A stretch of 64,000 nucleotides of DNA. Source: Asanoa siamensis (lineage in GTDB: Bacteria > Actinomycetota > Actinomycetes > Mycobacteriales > Micromonosporaceae). A program made the position numbers and the translations under genes. The stretch spans positions 1-64,000 of the forward strand of contig NZ_BONE01000027.1 of the NCBI RefSeq assembly GCF_016862555.1, read 5' to 3'. Under the pieces are notes generated by a model that was not told the origin of the DNA, ran no database searches, and saw nothing but the letters and a program-made list of their open reading frames with translations. Positions 44,100-51,989 of this stretch are shown in pieces; position 1 is the first letter of the stretch, and each line of letters begins with the position of its first letter.

Positions 44100-45276
44100 C
44101 GTCTTCGCCGACCTGGTGGGCCAGGAGGAGGCCGTCGACATCCTGCGCCGTGCGGCGGCGGGTGCGGTGGCCATCCTCGACGGCTCGGGCACCGGCTCGG
44201 CGATGACGCACGCGTGGATCTTCACCGGGCCGCCCGGCTCGGGCCGCTCGGTCGCGGCCCGCGCCCTCGCCGCGGCGCTGCAGTGCGCCACCGGCGTCGG
44301 CTGCGGCGAGTGCACCGGCTGCCGCACCACGCTCGGCGGCACCCACGCCGATGTGCGGATGGTCACACCCGACGGGCTGTCGATCGGCGTCAACGAGATG
44401 CGCGCGCTGGTGCTGCGCGCCGCCAGCGCACCCACCGGCGGGCGCTGGCAGGTGGTCGTCATCGAGGACGCCGACCGGCTCACCGAACAGGCCGGCAACG
44501 CGCTGCTCAAGGCGATCGAGGAGCCGCCGCCGCGGACGGTGTTCCTGCTCTGCACCCCGTCGACCCACCCCGACGACATCTCCGTGACGATCCGGTCCCG
44601 CTGCCGGGTGGTCACCCTGCGCCAGCCGCCCGCCGCGGCGGTCGCCTCGGTGCTGGTGTCCCGCGACGGCGTCGAGGCCGACACGGCGGCCTGGGCCGGC
44701 GCGGCCGCGCAGGGCCACGTCGGCCGGGCCCGCCGGCTGGCCCGCGACGCCGACGCCCGCCGCCGGCGCGAGGCCGTGCTCGCCGTGCCCCGCCGGTTGA
44801 CCGGCGTCGGCGCCTGCTTCGACGCCGCGTCGGCGCTGATCGAGGCGGCCGAGGCCGAGGCGGAGGCGGCGGTCGCCGAGGCGGACACGGCCGAACGCAC
44901 CGCGCTGGAGACCGCGCTCGGCGCAGGCGGCACGGGCCGCGGCGCCTCGGGCGCCATCCGCGGCGCCGCCGGGCAGCTCAAGGACCTGGAGAAGCGGCAG
45001 AAGTCCCGGGCGACGCGGGCGCAGCGCGACGCGCTGGACCGCGCGCTGGTGGACCTGGCGGGTTTCTACCGCGACGTCCTGGTCCGCACGATGGCGGCGC
45101 CGGTGGCCCCGGTCCACACGGACGCGACATCGCTGGCGGAGGCCGCGGCCCGCAAATGGAGCCCGGACGACGCCCTCCGCCGCCTGGAGGCGGTCCTGGA
45201 GTGCCGCACGGCCATCGAGGCCAACGTAAAGCCCCGCATCGCCGTCGAGGCGATGATGCTTTCCCTCTGGAACTAG
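44092..45276 (+). CDS. holB: DNA polymerase III delta-prime subunit
   Basis: A 394-residue clamp-loader subunit. It has GPPGSGRSVAARALA in place of a GKS P-loop, the zinc cluster CGECTGCRT, and QVVVIEDADRLTEQAGNALLK with the SRC motif in IRSRCRVV. Arg instead of the P-loop Lys suggests it does not hydrolyse ATP, as for many delta-prime subunits. GTG 44092 overlaps the tmk stop and has GGAG ten bases upstream. The long Ala-rich C-terminal region is typical of actinobacteria. Confidence 0.93.
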   Translation: MADVFADLVGQEEAVDILRRAAAGAVAILDGSGTGSAMTHAWIFTGPPGSGRSVAARALAAALQCATGVGCGECTGCRTTLGGTHADVRMVTPDGLSIGVNEMRALVLRAASAPTGGRWQVVVIEDADRLTEQAGNALLKAIEEPPPRTVFLLCTPSTHPDDISVTIRSRCRVVTLRQPPAAAVASVLVSRDGVEADTAAWAGAAAQGHVGRARRLARDADARRRREAVLAVPRRLTGVGACFDAASALIEAAEAEAEAAVAEADTAERTALETALGAGGTGRGASGAIRGAAGQLKDLEKRQKSRATRAQRDALDRALVDLAGFYRDVLVRTMAAPVAPVHTDATSLAEAAARKWSPDDALRRLEAVLECRTAIEANVKPRIAVEAMMLSLWN

Positions 45277-45285
45277 TTATCCACA
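45277..45285 (+). promoter_or_regulatory. DnaA-box-like sequence
   Basis: TTATCCACA immediately after the holB stop; a match to the DnaA box consensus that may be fortuitous. Confidence 0.3.
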
Positions 45286-45376
45286 GGCGGACTTTCGCTG
45301 CGTGTGCGGCAGCGGTACGGTTCGATGCCTGGACGACGTGTGGTGGTGGTCGCGACACGGTCGGTGAGGGAGCCGC

Positions 45377-45703
45377 ATGCCGCGAGAGATCGACGAGGCG
45401 TGGGTCGAAGAGGCGATCGCGCGCTACCGCCGCATCGAGTCGCTGCGCGACGAGTTCGACCGCGCGGCGCGCGCGACCGAGGTGACGGTCCGCTCGCCGG
45501 ACGGGTTGGTCGAGGTGGTCGTGACGGCAGCGGGCGAGGTGACGGAGGTACGGGTGGTGGGCAACCTGCAGGGTCGCGGCAACCGCGACCTTTCTGTCTC
45601 CTTGACCACCACGATCGCGGCGGCGGCCGACGCGGCGCGCTGGGCGCGCGACAAGCTACGCGCCGAGACGTTCGCCGACTACCCGCCGCTGGGCGAGTCA
45701 TGA
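45377..45703 (+). CDS. YbaB/EbfC-family protein
   Basis: A 108-residue protein with an N-terminal coiled helix (WVEEAIARYRRIESLRDEFD), then the YbaB-type beta region TVRSPDGLVEVVVTAAGEV and a C-terminal helix. YbaB proteins bind DNA as dimers. In actinomycetes, paralogues of this form often sit beside T7SS-type genes, as here, and may have a different role. Confidence 0.8.
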   Translation: MPREIDEAWVEEAIARYRRIESLRDEFDRAARATEVTVRSPDGLVEVVVTAAGEVTEVRVVGNLQGRGNRDLSVSLTTTIAAAADAARWARDKLRAETFADYPPLGES

Positions 45704-45818
45704 CGCCGCCGCGGGGCCGTGGCGGCGGCGGGCTTGATCTCGCGGCTGGAGCCGTGACCTCGCCATCCGGTCGTGGGTCAGCGGCTTGGTCGCTGGTTTG
45801 CCGCGGGTGGGAGGTGTG

Positions 45819-46124
45819 ATGACCGCTCCGCTGGGTCGGGTGGCGCGTGACCTTGATGAGTTGGCCGCCGGGTTGGGCGGTGGGCTAGCGGCGGTGGATC
45901 CGGGGCCGGGAGCGTTCGGGGCCGACCTGCCGGGGCGGCTCGGTGTGCTGGGTCGCGACCTGCACGCGCGGTGGTCGGCCGAGGTGGGTGAGCGGGCGCG
46001 CACGGTGGATGCGCTTGCCGCGCGGCTGACCGACACGGCCGCCACCTTGCGCACGGCTGGTGGCGGTTATGCCGGCGCGGAGGACGACTCCGCCCGGCGT
46101 AGTGGTGAGGTGGGTGGGGCATGA
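45819..46124 (+). CDS. EspC/WXG100-like putative type VII secretion substrate
   Basis: A 101-residue, helix-turn-helix-hairpin protein without a signal peptide. The C-terminal part ends LRTAGGGYAGAEDDSARR; YAGAE matches the YxxxD/E secretion signal of type VII substrates at the expected place after the second helix. ATG 45819 has GGGAGG upstream. It is coupled by ATGA to the next gene, which may be its partner. Confidence 0.65.
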   Translation: MTAPLGRVARDLDELAAGLGGGLAAVDPGPGAFGADLPGRLGVLGRDLHARWSAEVGERARTVDALAARLTDTAATLRTAGGGYAGAEDDSARRSGEVGGA

Positions 46125-46759
46125 GCGATGCGCTCGACCATCTCGCGGGGCCTGCGGGTGATCTGCTCGCGCGGGTCGACGACCTGCTCGCCCGGGTCGG
46201 CGCGCCCGACGACGACCCGGTCTGGCCGTTGCTGCGCCGCATGCGGGCGTTGCCGGGCGAGGCGGTGGCCGCGCTGACCGGCACCTTGCGCGCGGCGCCG
46301 CTGGCCGAGGCGGGCGGGGTGTTGCGGGCTCGGGCCGCGACGTGCACCGACGTGCGGTCGGCCGTGATCGCGCCGGTGGCCTGGGAAGGACCGGCGGGTG
46401 AGTCCTATGCCGCCCGCGCCGCGCGGCTGGGCGCCGACGCGGCGGCTGCCGGTGAGGCGCTGGCCGCGACCGGTCGCTTCGCCGACGAGGCCGCGGCCTG
46501 GATCGAGCGCACGCGGGAGCGCCTGGCCGTCGTCCTGGCCGAGACGCTGGTCTCGGCCGACGCGGTCGCGGTCGTGCTCGGCACGGACAACGCCGCCCGC
46601 GCGGCGGCAACCATCGCGACGCGGGTGCTGTCCACCCTCGACACCGCGATCAGCGACGGCGAAACACTTCGCCAACCGCTCCTCGCCGGCGACCGCGGCA
46701 GGTCCGGCGCGCCGCCGCTACCTGCGAACTACGAACGCGTCACCCGGCTGGGCTACTGA
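46121..46759 (+). CDS. WXG-like helical protein, partner of the EspC-like gene
   Basis: A 212-residue, almost all-helical Ala-rich protein. VAWEGPAGESYAARAARL carries a W-x-G turn between helices, as in ESX/WXG100 proteins, although the protein is about twice their size. ATG 46121 overlaps the upstream stop. No T7SS core genes or effector toxin follow; instead there is a 311-bp repeated noncoding stretch. Confidence 0.6.
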   Translation: MSDALDHLAGPAGDLLARVDDLLARVGAPDDDPVWPLLRRMRALPGEAVAALTGTLRAAPLAEAGGVLRARAATCTDVRSAVIAPVAWEGPAGESYAARAARLGADAAAAGEALAATGRFADEAAAWIERTRERLAVVLAETLVSADAVAVVLGTDNAARAAATIATRVLSTLDTAISDGETLRQPLLAGDRGRSGAPPLPANYERVTRLGY

Positions 46760-46997
46760 GCGCACTGCTCAAGGCCTTCCGGCCGGGCTCCGCGGAAGGG
46801 CGGACGGTCGCAATGGGCGCGGCGTCAGCTCGGCCGGGCTACCGATCTCGCGGCCAAGGCGTTCGGCCCGAGCTCCGCGGAAGGGCGGACCGGTCGCGAT
46901 GGCGCGGCGTCAGCCCGGCCGGCCTACCGAGCTTGCAGCCCAGGCGTCCGCCTGCGCTCCGCGGATGGCGAGCCAGTCGCGAGGCGGCGCCTGATAG
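46752..46997 (+). repeat. Three degenerate tandem copies of an 85-86 bp unit
   Basis: Copies begin at 46752, 46838 and 46923, each with (G/C)CTAC(T/C)GA near the start, GCTCCGCGGA in the middle and GCGGCGTCAG-like sequence near the end; similarity falls in the third. The first copy covers the last codons and stop of the WXG-like gene. The rest of 46760-47070 holds no convincing gene. Confidence 0.75.
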
Positions 46998-47070
46998 GCA
47001 GCCCTGCCTGCGCCCGTCGCGGGCCGGCGAAGGTGAAGGCGGCGGCCAGCCGCTGCTTGACCCGCCGTCG

Positions 47071-47697
47071 TCAGGTGGCTGTGTCGCTCAGGTCAAGCGA
47101 CGGCGGTGGGTGGGGCAGGGGATGGGCAGCCGCCGGGCGGAGGCCGTCGAAGATAATGGCCAGGTAGCGCTGCCAGAGGTCCGGCGGGGCCTCCGGGACG
47201 TAGCTCACCACGTAGTTCGGTGCGCACATCAGCAGGATCACGTCCGCGCCCGTGATGTCCGGGCGGATTGCTTTCTGCGTGCGGGCGCGGGCCACCAGGT
47301 GGTCGATCGTGGCGTACAGGCGGGTGCGGGTGCGGGTGACCTCCGGGCTGACGTCGCCGGCCGACTGCAGGAACGATAGATCGCGTTGCTGTCGTTGGTG
47401 GGCCGCCGCCGTCAGGAACTCGTGGAGGGCCGTGGCCGCATCGTCCGCAGTCAGCAAATCTTGGCCCACCGCGTCCAGCGCGTCCATCCGGTCGATCACG
47501 ATCGCGGCCAGCAGGTCGTCCTTCGTGGCGAAGTGCCGGAACACCGTGCCCTTGCCGACCCCCGCCCGGCGGGCGATGTCGGCCACCGACGCCTCCAGGC
47601 CCCGTTCCGCGAACTCGTCGGCGGCCGCGGCCAGCAGCGCGTCCCTGTTGCGGGCGGCATCGGCGCGAAGAGGGCGCGGCGGGGTCACGCCAGTCAC
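47071..47697 (-). CDS. TetR-family transcriptional regulator
   Basis: A 208-residue regulator with HTH VADIARRAGVGKGTVFRHFA and the following TKDDLLAAIV, of the AcrR-like subgroup. It is divergent from the quinone-oxidoreductase-like gene, with two identical 12-bp operators in the 83-bp spacer. Repression of both genes is likely. Confidence 0.9.
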   Translation of the reverse strand: MTGVTPPRPLRADAARNRDALLAAAADEFAERGLEASVADIARRAGVGKGTVFRHFATKDDLLAAIVIDRMDALDAVGQDLLTADDAATALHEFLTAAAHQRQQRDLSFLQSAGDVSPEVTRTRTRLYATIDHLVARARTQKAIRPDITGADVILLMCAPNYVVSYVPEAPPDLWQRYLAIIFDGLRPAAAHPLPHPPPSLDLSDTAT

Positions 47698-47709
47698 CGT
47701 AGCAAAGTT

Positions 47710-47760
47710 GACCGCCCGGTCCGGTTATTGCTAGCGTCCAAATAACCTGACCGCCCGGTC
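47710..47760. promoter_or_regulatory. Two copies of a TetR operator
   Basis: GACCGCCCGGTC (5-2-5 palindrome) occurs at 47710-47721 and 47749-47760. Both are embedded in a longer identical TGACCGCCCGGTCCG, 39 bp apart. They lie between the TetR start and the oxidoreductase start and would cover both promoters. Confidence 0.8.
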
Positions 47761-47780
47761 CGCTTAGAGGGGCAGCAGCC

Positions 47781-48737
47781 ATGAGAGCAGTCGTCGCCAA
47801 TGAATACGGCCCGCCCGAGAGCTACACCGTGGCCGACGTGGCGGTGCCCACGCCCGGGCCCGGGCAGATCCAGGTAAGAATCGCCGCCGCCTCGATCAAT
47901 CCCGCCGACGTGCGGCTGCCTAGCGGCGACTTTCGCGACACCGTCCCGCTCACGTTCCCGCACGTGCCCGGCAACGACTTCGCCGGCACGGTCACCGAGG
48001 TCGGGCCCGGGGTGACCGGCTACGGGACCGGCGACGAGATCTTCGGTCAGGCCGTGCCCCGCGCGCTGCGGGCGATGGCCGGCACCGACCGGCCGTCGCT
48101 GAGCACCGGGTCACTGGCCGAGTACGCCGTCTTCGAGGCCGACACCCCGTTCCTCGCGCACCGGCCACCCGCGCTCGACGTCGAGAGCGCCGCCGCGCTG
48201 CCGACCGTCGGCCTCACCGCTCGCGCGCTGATGGCCGTCGCCGACGTGCGGCCGGGTGAGACCGTGCTCGTCGTCGGCGCCACGGGCGGGGTCGGCACCG
48301 CCGTGCTCCCCCTGCTCGCCCGCGCCGGCGCCCGGGTCGTCGCCACCGCCACCGAGGCCGACGAGGCGATCCTGCGCGCGCTCGGTGCGAAAGAGACCAT
48401 CGGGTACGCCGAAGCCGGCTACCCCACCGACGTCGACCTGGCCCTCAACCTGACCCTGCCGAGCGACCGGCTCACCGCGGTCGCACGGGCCGTCCGCCCG
48501 GGCGGCCGGCTCCTGACCATCACGTACCCCGTACCCGAGCAGGCCTGGATCGACCGCCCCGACGTCACCCTGCGGTTCGTGCTCGACATGGACGGCGTGT
48601 ACGGCGGCATGCGTGAAGTCGGCGCGCTCGACCTGCCCGCCACGATCGGCCGCCGCCACCTGCTCGCCGACGGCGCACAGGCCTGTGTGGACTTCGCCCG
48701 CCGGCACACCACGGGCAAGCTCGTCGTCACGATGTGA
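47781..48737 (+). CDS. Quinone-oxidoreductase-type MDR protein
   Basis: A 318-residue NADP-dependent medium-chain reductase. Pattern: SINPADVRLPSG, HVPGNDFAGTVTEVGPGV, then the nucleotide fold VLVVGATGGVGTAVLPLLA. No zinc-ligand set is present, as in quinone reductases. It is probably induced by an electrophile or quinone through the divergent TetR. The 3' end overlaps the convergent gene by 11 bases. Confidence 0.88.
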   Translation: MRAVVANEYGPPESYTVADVAVPTPGPGQIQVRIAAASINPADVRLPSGDFRDTVPLTFPHVPGNDFAGTVTEVGPGVTGYGTGDEIFGQAVPRALRAMAGTDRPSLSTGSLAEYAVFEADTPFLAHRPPALDVESAAALPTVGLTARALMAVADVRPGETVLVVGATGGVGTAVLPLLARAGARVVATATEADEAILRALGAKETIGYAEAGYPTDVDLALNLTLPSDRLTAVARAVRPGGRLLTITYPVPEQAWIDRPDVTLRFVLDMDGVYGGMREVGALDLPATIGRRHLLADGAQACVDFARRHTTGKLVVTM

Positions 48738-49953
48738 CGGCGGCCAGCGGCGTGTCCGGGTCGGCCAGACGGGCGGGGTCGACGACGGCGCGGGAGCGGA
48801 TCATCTCCTGGATCGGCGAGACGACGTCCCACACGTTCACGTTCATGCCGGCCACGACCCGGCCCCCGGCGAGCCAGAACGCGATGAACTCCCGCTTGCC
48901 GACGTCGCCGCGGAAGACGACGCGGTCGTAGCCGTCCGGCTCCACGTAGCCTGTGTATTCCATGCCCAGGTCGTACTGGTCGGTGTAGAAGTAGGGCAAC
49001 CGGTCGTAAGGCACGTCCTCGCCGAGCATCGACCGGGCCGCCGTCTGGGGCTGGTTGAGCGCGTTGGCCCAGTGTTCGACCCGGATGTGCCGGCCCAGGA
49101 ACGGGTGACGGGCGTTGGCGACGTCGCCCGCCGCGTAGACGTCCGCGGCCGACGTGCGCAGGTGCTCGTCGGTTACCACGCCGTCGTCGACCGTCAGACC
49201 CGCGTCGGACGCGAGCCCCGTGTTGGGCGTGATGCCGATGCCGACCAGCACCTCGTCGGCCCCGACGAACGACCCGTCGCCGAGTCGCCCGCCGGACACC
49301 CGCCCCGCGTGCTCCGCGATCTCGACGACCTCCACACCCAGCCGCAGGTCGACGCCGTGCGCGCGGTGCAGGTCGGCGAAGACCTGGGCCACCTCGGGCC
49401 CGAGCACCCGCAGCAACGGCAACTCCGCGGCCTCCAGCACCGTGACCTGCGCCCCGGCCGCCTGCGCGGCCGCGGCCGCCTCCAACCCGATCCAACCCGC
49501 GCCGATCACCACGACCCGCGCGTCGGGCCGGAACGCCTCCTTGAGCCGGTCGCTCTCCTCGACCCGCCGCAGGTAGTGCACGCCGGCCAGGTCGGCACCC
49601 GGCACCGGCAGCGGCCGCGGCGACGAACCCGTGGTCAGCAGCAGCTTCGCGTAGTCGAGCCGGGTCCCGTCGTCGAGCGTCACCGTGTGTGCGGCCGGGT
49701 CGAGCGCGGTGACCCGCGTGCCGAGCCGCAGCGTGACGTCGTGCGACGCGTACCACGATGCACTGTGGACGTAGATCTTCGACCGCTCGTGTTTGCCCTG
49801 CAGGTAGCCCTTGGACAGCGGCGGCCGCTCGTAGGGCCGCTCCCGTTCGTCGCCGATCAGCACCAGCGGCCCGCCGTAGCCCCGCGCCCGCAGGGTCTCC
49901 GCCGCCTTGGCGCCGGCCAGGCCCGCTCCGACGATCACGTACGCACTGGTCAT
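48727..49953 (-). CDS. FAD/NAD(P)-dependent ferredoxin-reductase-like oxidoreductase
   Basis: A 408-residue flavoprotein. It has FAD site VGAGLAGAKAAETLRARGYG, NAD(P) site VIGAGWIGLEAAAAAQAAGA, and the second FAD motif VYAAGDVAN. The family transfers electrons from NAD(P)H to ferredoxin or rubredoxin. The start overlaps the folE stop (ATGA) with GGAGG just upstream, so it is the second gene of a folE operon. Confidence 0.9.
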   Translation of the reverse strand: MTSAYVIVGAGLAGAKAAETLRARGYGGPLVLIGDERERPYERPPLSKGYLQGKHERSKIYVHSASWYASHDVTLRLGTRVTALDPAAHTVTLDDGTRLDYAKLLLTTGSSPRPLPVPGADLAGVHYLRRVEESDRLKEAFRPDARVVVIGAGWIGLEAAAAAQAAGAQVTVLEAAELPLLRVLGPEVAQVFADLHRAHGVDLRLGVEVVEIAEHAGRVSGGRLGDGSFVGADEVLVGIGITPNTGLASDAGLTVDDGVVTDEHLRTSAADVYAAGDVANARHPFLGRHIRVEHWANALNQPQTAARSMLGEDVPYDRLPYFYTDQYDLGMEYTGYVEPDGYDRVVFRGDVGKREFIAFWLAGGRVVAGMNVNVWDVVSPIQEMIRSRAVVDPARLADPDTPLAAVTS

Positions 49954-50558
49954 GCCCGTCCTCCCGGCATGGTGAGCGCGAGGAACTCGCCGCGGGACCG
50001 GGGGTCGTCGCGCAGCGACCCCAGCAGCGTGGAGGTGATGGTCGACGAGCCCTCGGCCCGCACGCCGCGCAGTGTCATGCAGGTGTGCTCGGCCTCGATG
50101 ACCACCCCGACGCCCTTCGGGTCGAGGTGGTCGCGCAGCCAGTCGGCGACCTGCTTGGTCAGCCGTTCCTGCACCTGCGGGCGGTAGGCGAAATGCTCGA
50201 CGATCCGGGCGAGCTTGGACAGCCCGAGGATCCGCTGCCCCGGCAGGTAGCCGACGTGGGCGACACCGACGAACGGCAGCAGGTGGTGCTCGCAGATCGA
50301 GCGCACCGGGATGGCGCGGGCGAGCACCAACTCGTCGTAACCCTCGTCATTGGGGAACGTGGTGAGGTCGAAGGGCCGAGGGCTGAACAACTCGGCGTAC
50401 GCGTTGGCCATGCGCCACGGCGTGCGCCGCATGCTCTCGCTGTCGGTGTCTATCCCGAGCGCCCGCAGGAACTCGCCGGCGGCCTGCTCGGCGGCGACGA
50501 GGTCGATGCCGGCGCGCTCATGGGCCACTCGCTCCAGCGGCTGGACCTCGATCGACAC
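49950..50558 (-). CDS. folE: GTP cyclohydrolase I
   Basis: A 202-residue enzyme converting GTP to dihydroneopterin triphosphate, the first step of pterin synthesis. The zinc ligands lie in CEHHLLPF and EHTCMTLRG, and GLSKLARIVEHFAYRPQVQE is conserved. This is probably a second copy, since it sits away from folate genes and in a redox operon. A Fe-S-type regulator is divergent from it. Confidence 0.93.
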   Translation of the reverse strand: MSIEVQPLERVAHERAGIDLVAAEQAAGEFLRALGIDTDSESMRRTPWRMANAYAELFSPRPFDLTTFPNDEGYDELVLARAIPVRSICEHHLLPFVGVAHVGYLPGQRILGLSKLARIVEHFAYRPQVQERLTKQVADWLRDHLDPKGVGVVIEAEHTCMTLRGVRAEGSSTITSTLLGSLRDDPRSRGEFLALTMPGGRA

Positions 50559-50631
50559 GATGACATCCTCTCCTCTATTTCACTAACCAGTCTTAGCCTT
50601 ATTCAAGGATCGAGTCAACAGGTATGGGTTT

Positions 50632-50649
50632 CGCCAGCGAAATTTGGCG
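50632..50649. promoter_or_regulatory. Inverted repeat in the folE/regulator spacer
   Basis: CGCCA GCGAAATT TGGCG, a 5-8-5 inverted repeat 14 bp upstream of the regulator start. It is a candidate autoregulatory site. Confidence 0.4.
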
Positions 50650-50662
50650 TTATCATGGACAG

Positions 50663-51361
50663 GTGAACAACACCCCCGTCGAGGCCGTCGCGGTGCTTGC
50701 CGACGCGCAGCGCCGCGGGTTGTTCGGTTTCGTGCGCCGCGTCCGCCGGCCGGTGACCCGCGAGGAGGCGGCCGCCGCCGTCGGCATCTCGGCCAAGCTG
50801 GCCGCCTTCCACCTCGACAAGCTCGTCGCGGCGGGCCTGCTGCGCGCGGGCCGCGAAGGCCCCGGCGGCCTGCCCAGGGTCGGTCGCCGGCCGAAGGTCT
50901 ACGAGCTGGCCGAGGTCGACATCCGGGTCAGCATCCCGGAGCGGCGCCCCGACCTGATCGCCGAGATCCTGGTCGACGCGGTCGTCACCCAGCAGCCCGG
51001 AGAGGACGCCCGGGCGGCGGCCCTGCGCACGGCGCGCGAGCGGGGCCGGGAGTGGGGTGCGGGTGAGCGCGCGCGCATCCGTCCGGGCCGGCTGGGCCCG
51101 GAGCGGTCGCTGACGCTGACCGAGGCGACGCTCGACCGTGCCGGGTTCGAGCCGGCCCGCACCGCGTCGGGCGAGGTGCGGCTGCGCAACTGCCCGTTCC
51201 ATCAGCTCGCCGCGCGCGAGCCGGATCTGGTCTGCGGGATCAACCACGCCTACCTGGGCGGCGTCCTCGCCGGCCTCGAGGCGACCGGCGTCGACGCCGT
51301 GCTGGCGCCGCGTCCGGGGGAGTGCTGCGTCGAGCTACGCCCGGGCCCGCGCCCGGCCTAG
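50663..51361 (+). CDS. SufR-like winged-helix regulator with cysteine cluster
   Basis: A 232-residue regulator. The N-terminal winged HTH (TREEAAAAVGISAKLAAFHL, then DKLVAAGLL) resembles ArsR/SufR proteins. The C-terminal domain has NCPFHQLAAREPDLVCGINH and GECCVEL. One Cys pair is 13 residues apart and a Cys-Cys lies near the end, the pattern of SufR-type [4Fe-4S] sensors. The start is GTG 50663. It probably senses iron-sulfur or redox state and controls the divergent folE-reductase operon and itself; this is inference. The 3' end overlaps the convergent gene by 27 bp. Confidence 0.82.
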   Translation: MNNTPVEAVAVLADAQRRGLFGFVRRVRRPVTREEAAAAVGISAKLAAFHLDKLVAAGLLRAGREGPGGLPRVGRRPKVYELAEVDIRVSIPERRPDLIAEILVDAVVTQQPGEDARAAALRTARERGREWGAGERARIRPGRLGPERSLTLTEATLDRAGFEPARTASGEVRLRNCPFHQLAAREPDLVCGINHAYLGGVLAGLEATGVDAVLAPRPGECCVELRPGPRPA

Positions 51362-51619
51362 GTGCGCCAGCGCGCCGATGACGGTGGCGTTGACCAGCGC
51401 GCCGATCACGACCCCGACCAGCTTGAGGGTGGCCAGCAGCGAGATCGGCGCGGTCAGGATCAGCATGTAGATCGACGCGAACGAGGCGTCCGGGCGGGTG
51501 ACGGTCGAGTCGATCGCGTAGTAGGCGACCGCGGCCGCCACGAGGAGCAGGTAGATCCGGCTCGGCCAGTTGTCGAACGGGAAGCGGACCCAGGCCCGCC
51601 AGGCTGGAGCGTCGGTCAT
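51335..51619 (-). CDS. SCO4225-family small membrane protein
   Basis: A 94-residue protein with two or three hydrophobic helices (IYLLLVAAAVAYYAI; FASIYMLILTAPISLLATLK; VGVVIGALVNATVIGAL). It is similar in pattern to the SCO4225 membrane family, whose role is unknown. ATG 51619 is chosen because the extension upstream has no coding character. Confidence 0.75.
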   Translation of the reverse strand: MTDAPAWRAWVRFPFDNWPSRIYLLLVAAAVAYYAIDSTVTRPDASFASIYMLILTAPISLLATLKLVGVVIGALVNATVIGALAHLGRARARA

Positions 51620-51660
51620 CGACGCATTCTCGCGTACGCGTGCATGTTTCACGAATGGCG

Positions 51661-51703
51661 ACGGCGTCGCGCTCAGGAGCATCCGCTCCGGCTGCGACGC
51701 CGT
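51661..51703 (+). other. Nested hairpin in the 370-bp divergent spacer
   Basis: A perfect 10-bp stem (51661-51670 with 51694-51703). Its interior contains a second 5-bp stem GGAGC/GCTCC, and the stem is followed by GGCCTTTCC. It lies far from either start codon (51619 and 51990) and may belong to a structured RNA. Confidence 0.5.
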
Positions 51704-51815
51704 GGCCTTTCCTGCACCCCCCGCAGGCTTGTGGCTCCACTCAACGCCTGCCGGTTCCGCTTGTCGCGGGATCGACGCCGCTTTCAGCCGTCCGGCTGCG
51801 GACATCGATACGAAT

Positions 51816-51850
51816 CGGGGGTCGGCACGACCCGAGTGTGCCGACCCCCG
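51816..51850. other. Strong 13-bp hairpin in the same spacer
   Basis: Perfect arms 51816-51828 and 51838-51850 with loop GACCCGAGT. No U-tract is present on either strand and no gene ends here, because the flanking genes diverge. A third, weaker hairpin lies at about 51771-51801. I see no gene in 51620-51989. Confidence 0.55.
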
Positions 51851-51989
51851 AAGCCTCACGCACCACGGCCAACGACGACCCGGGAGGGCGGTTGCGGCGA
51901 CGAACGCTGTCCCATTCGTACGGTCAGTGCAATTCGTCCAAAAGTCGCATGGTCGTGTACGCCACACCGGCCGACGTAAGGTGACGGCT

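Noticed and set aside
41652-44981. A 1109-codon minus-strand frame opposite the tmk fusion and holB.
   Set aside because: Low-complexity translation and full overlap with two genes with unmistakable motifs.
46398-46994. A 198-codon frame through the 85-bp repeats.
   Set aside because: It is an alternate frame of the WXG-like gene for most of its length; the repeats are out of register with it.
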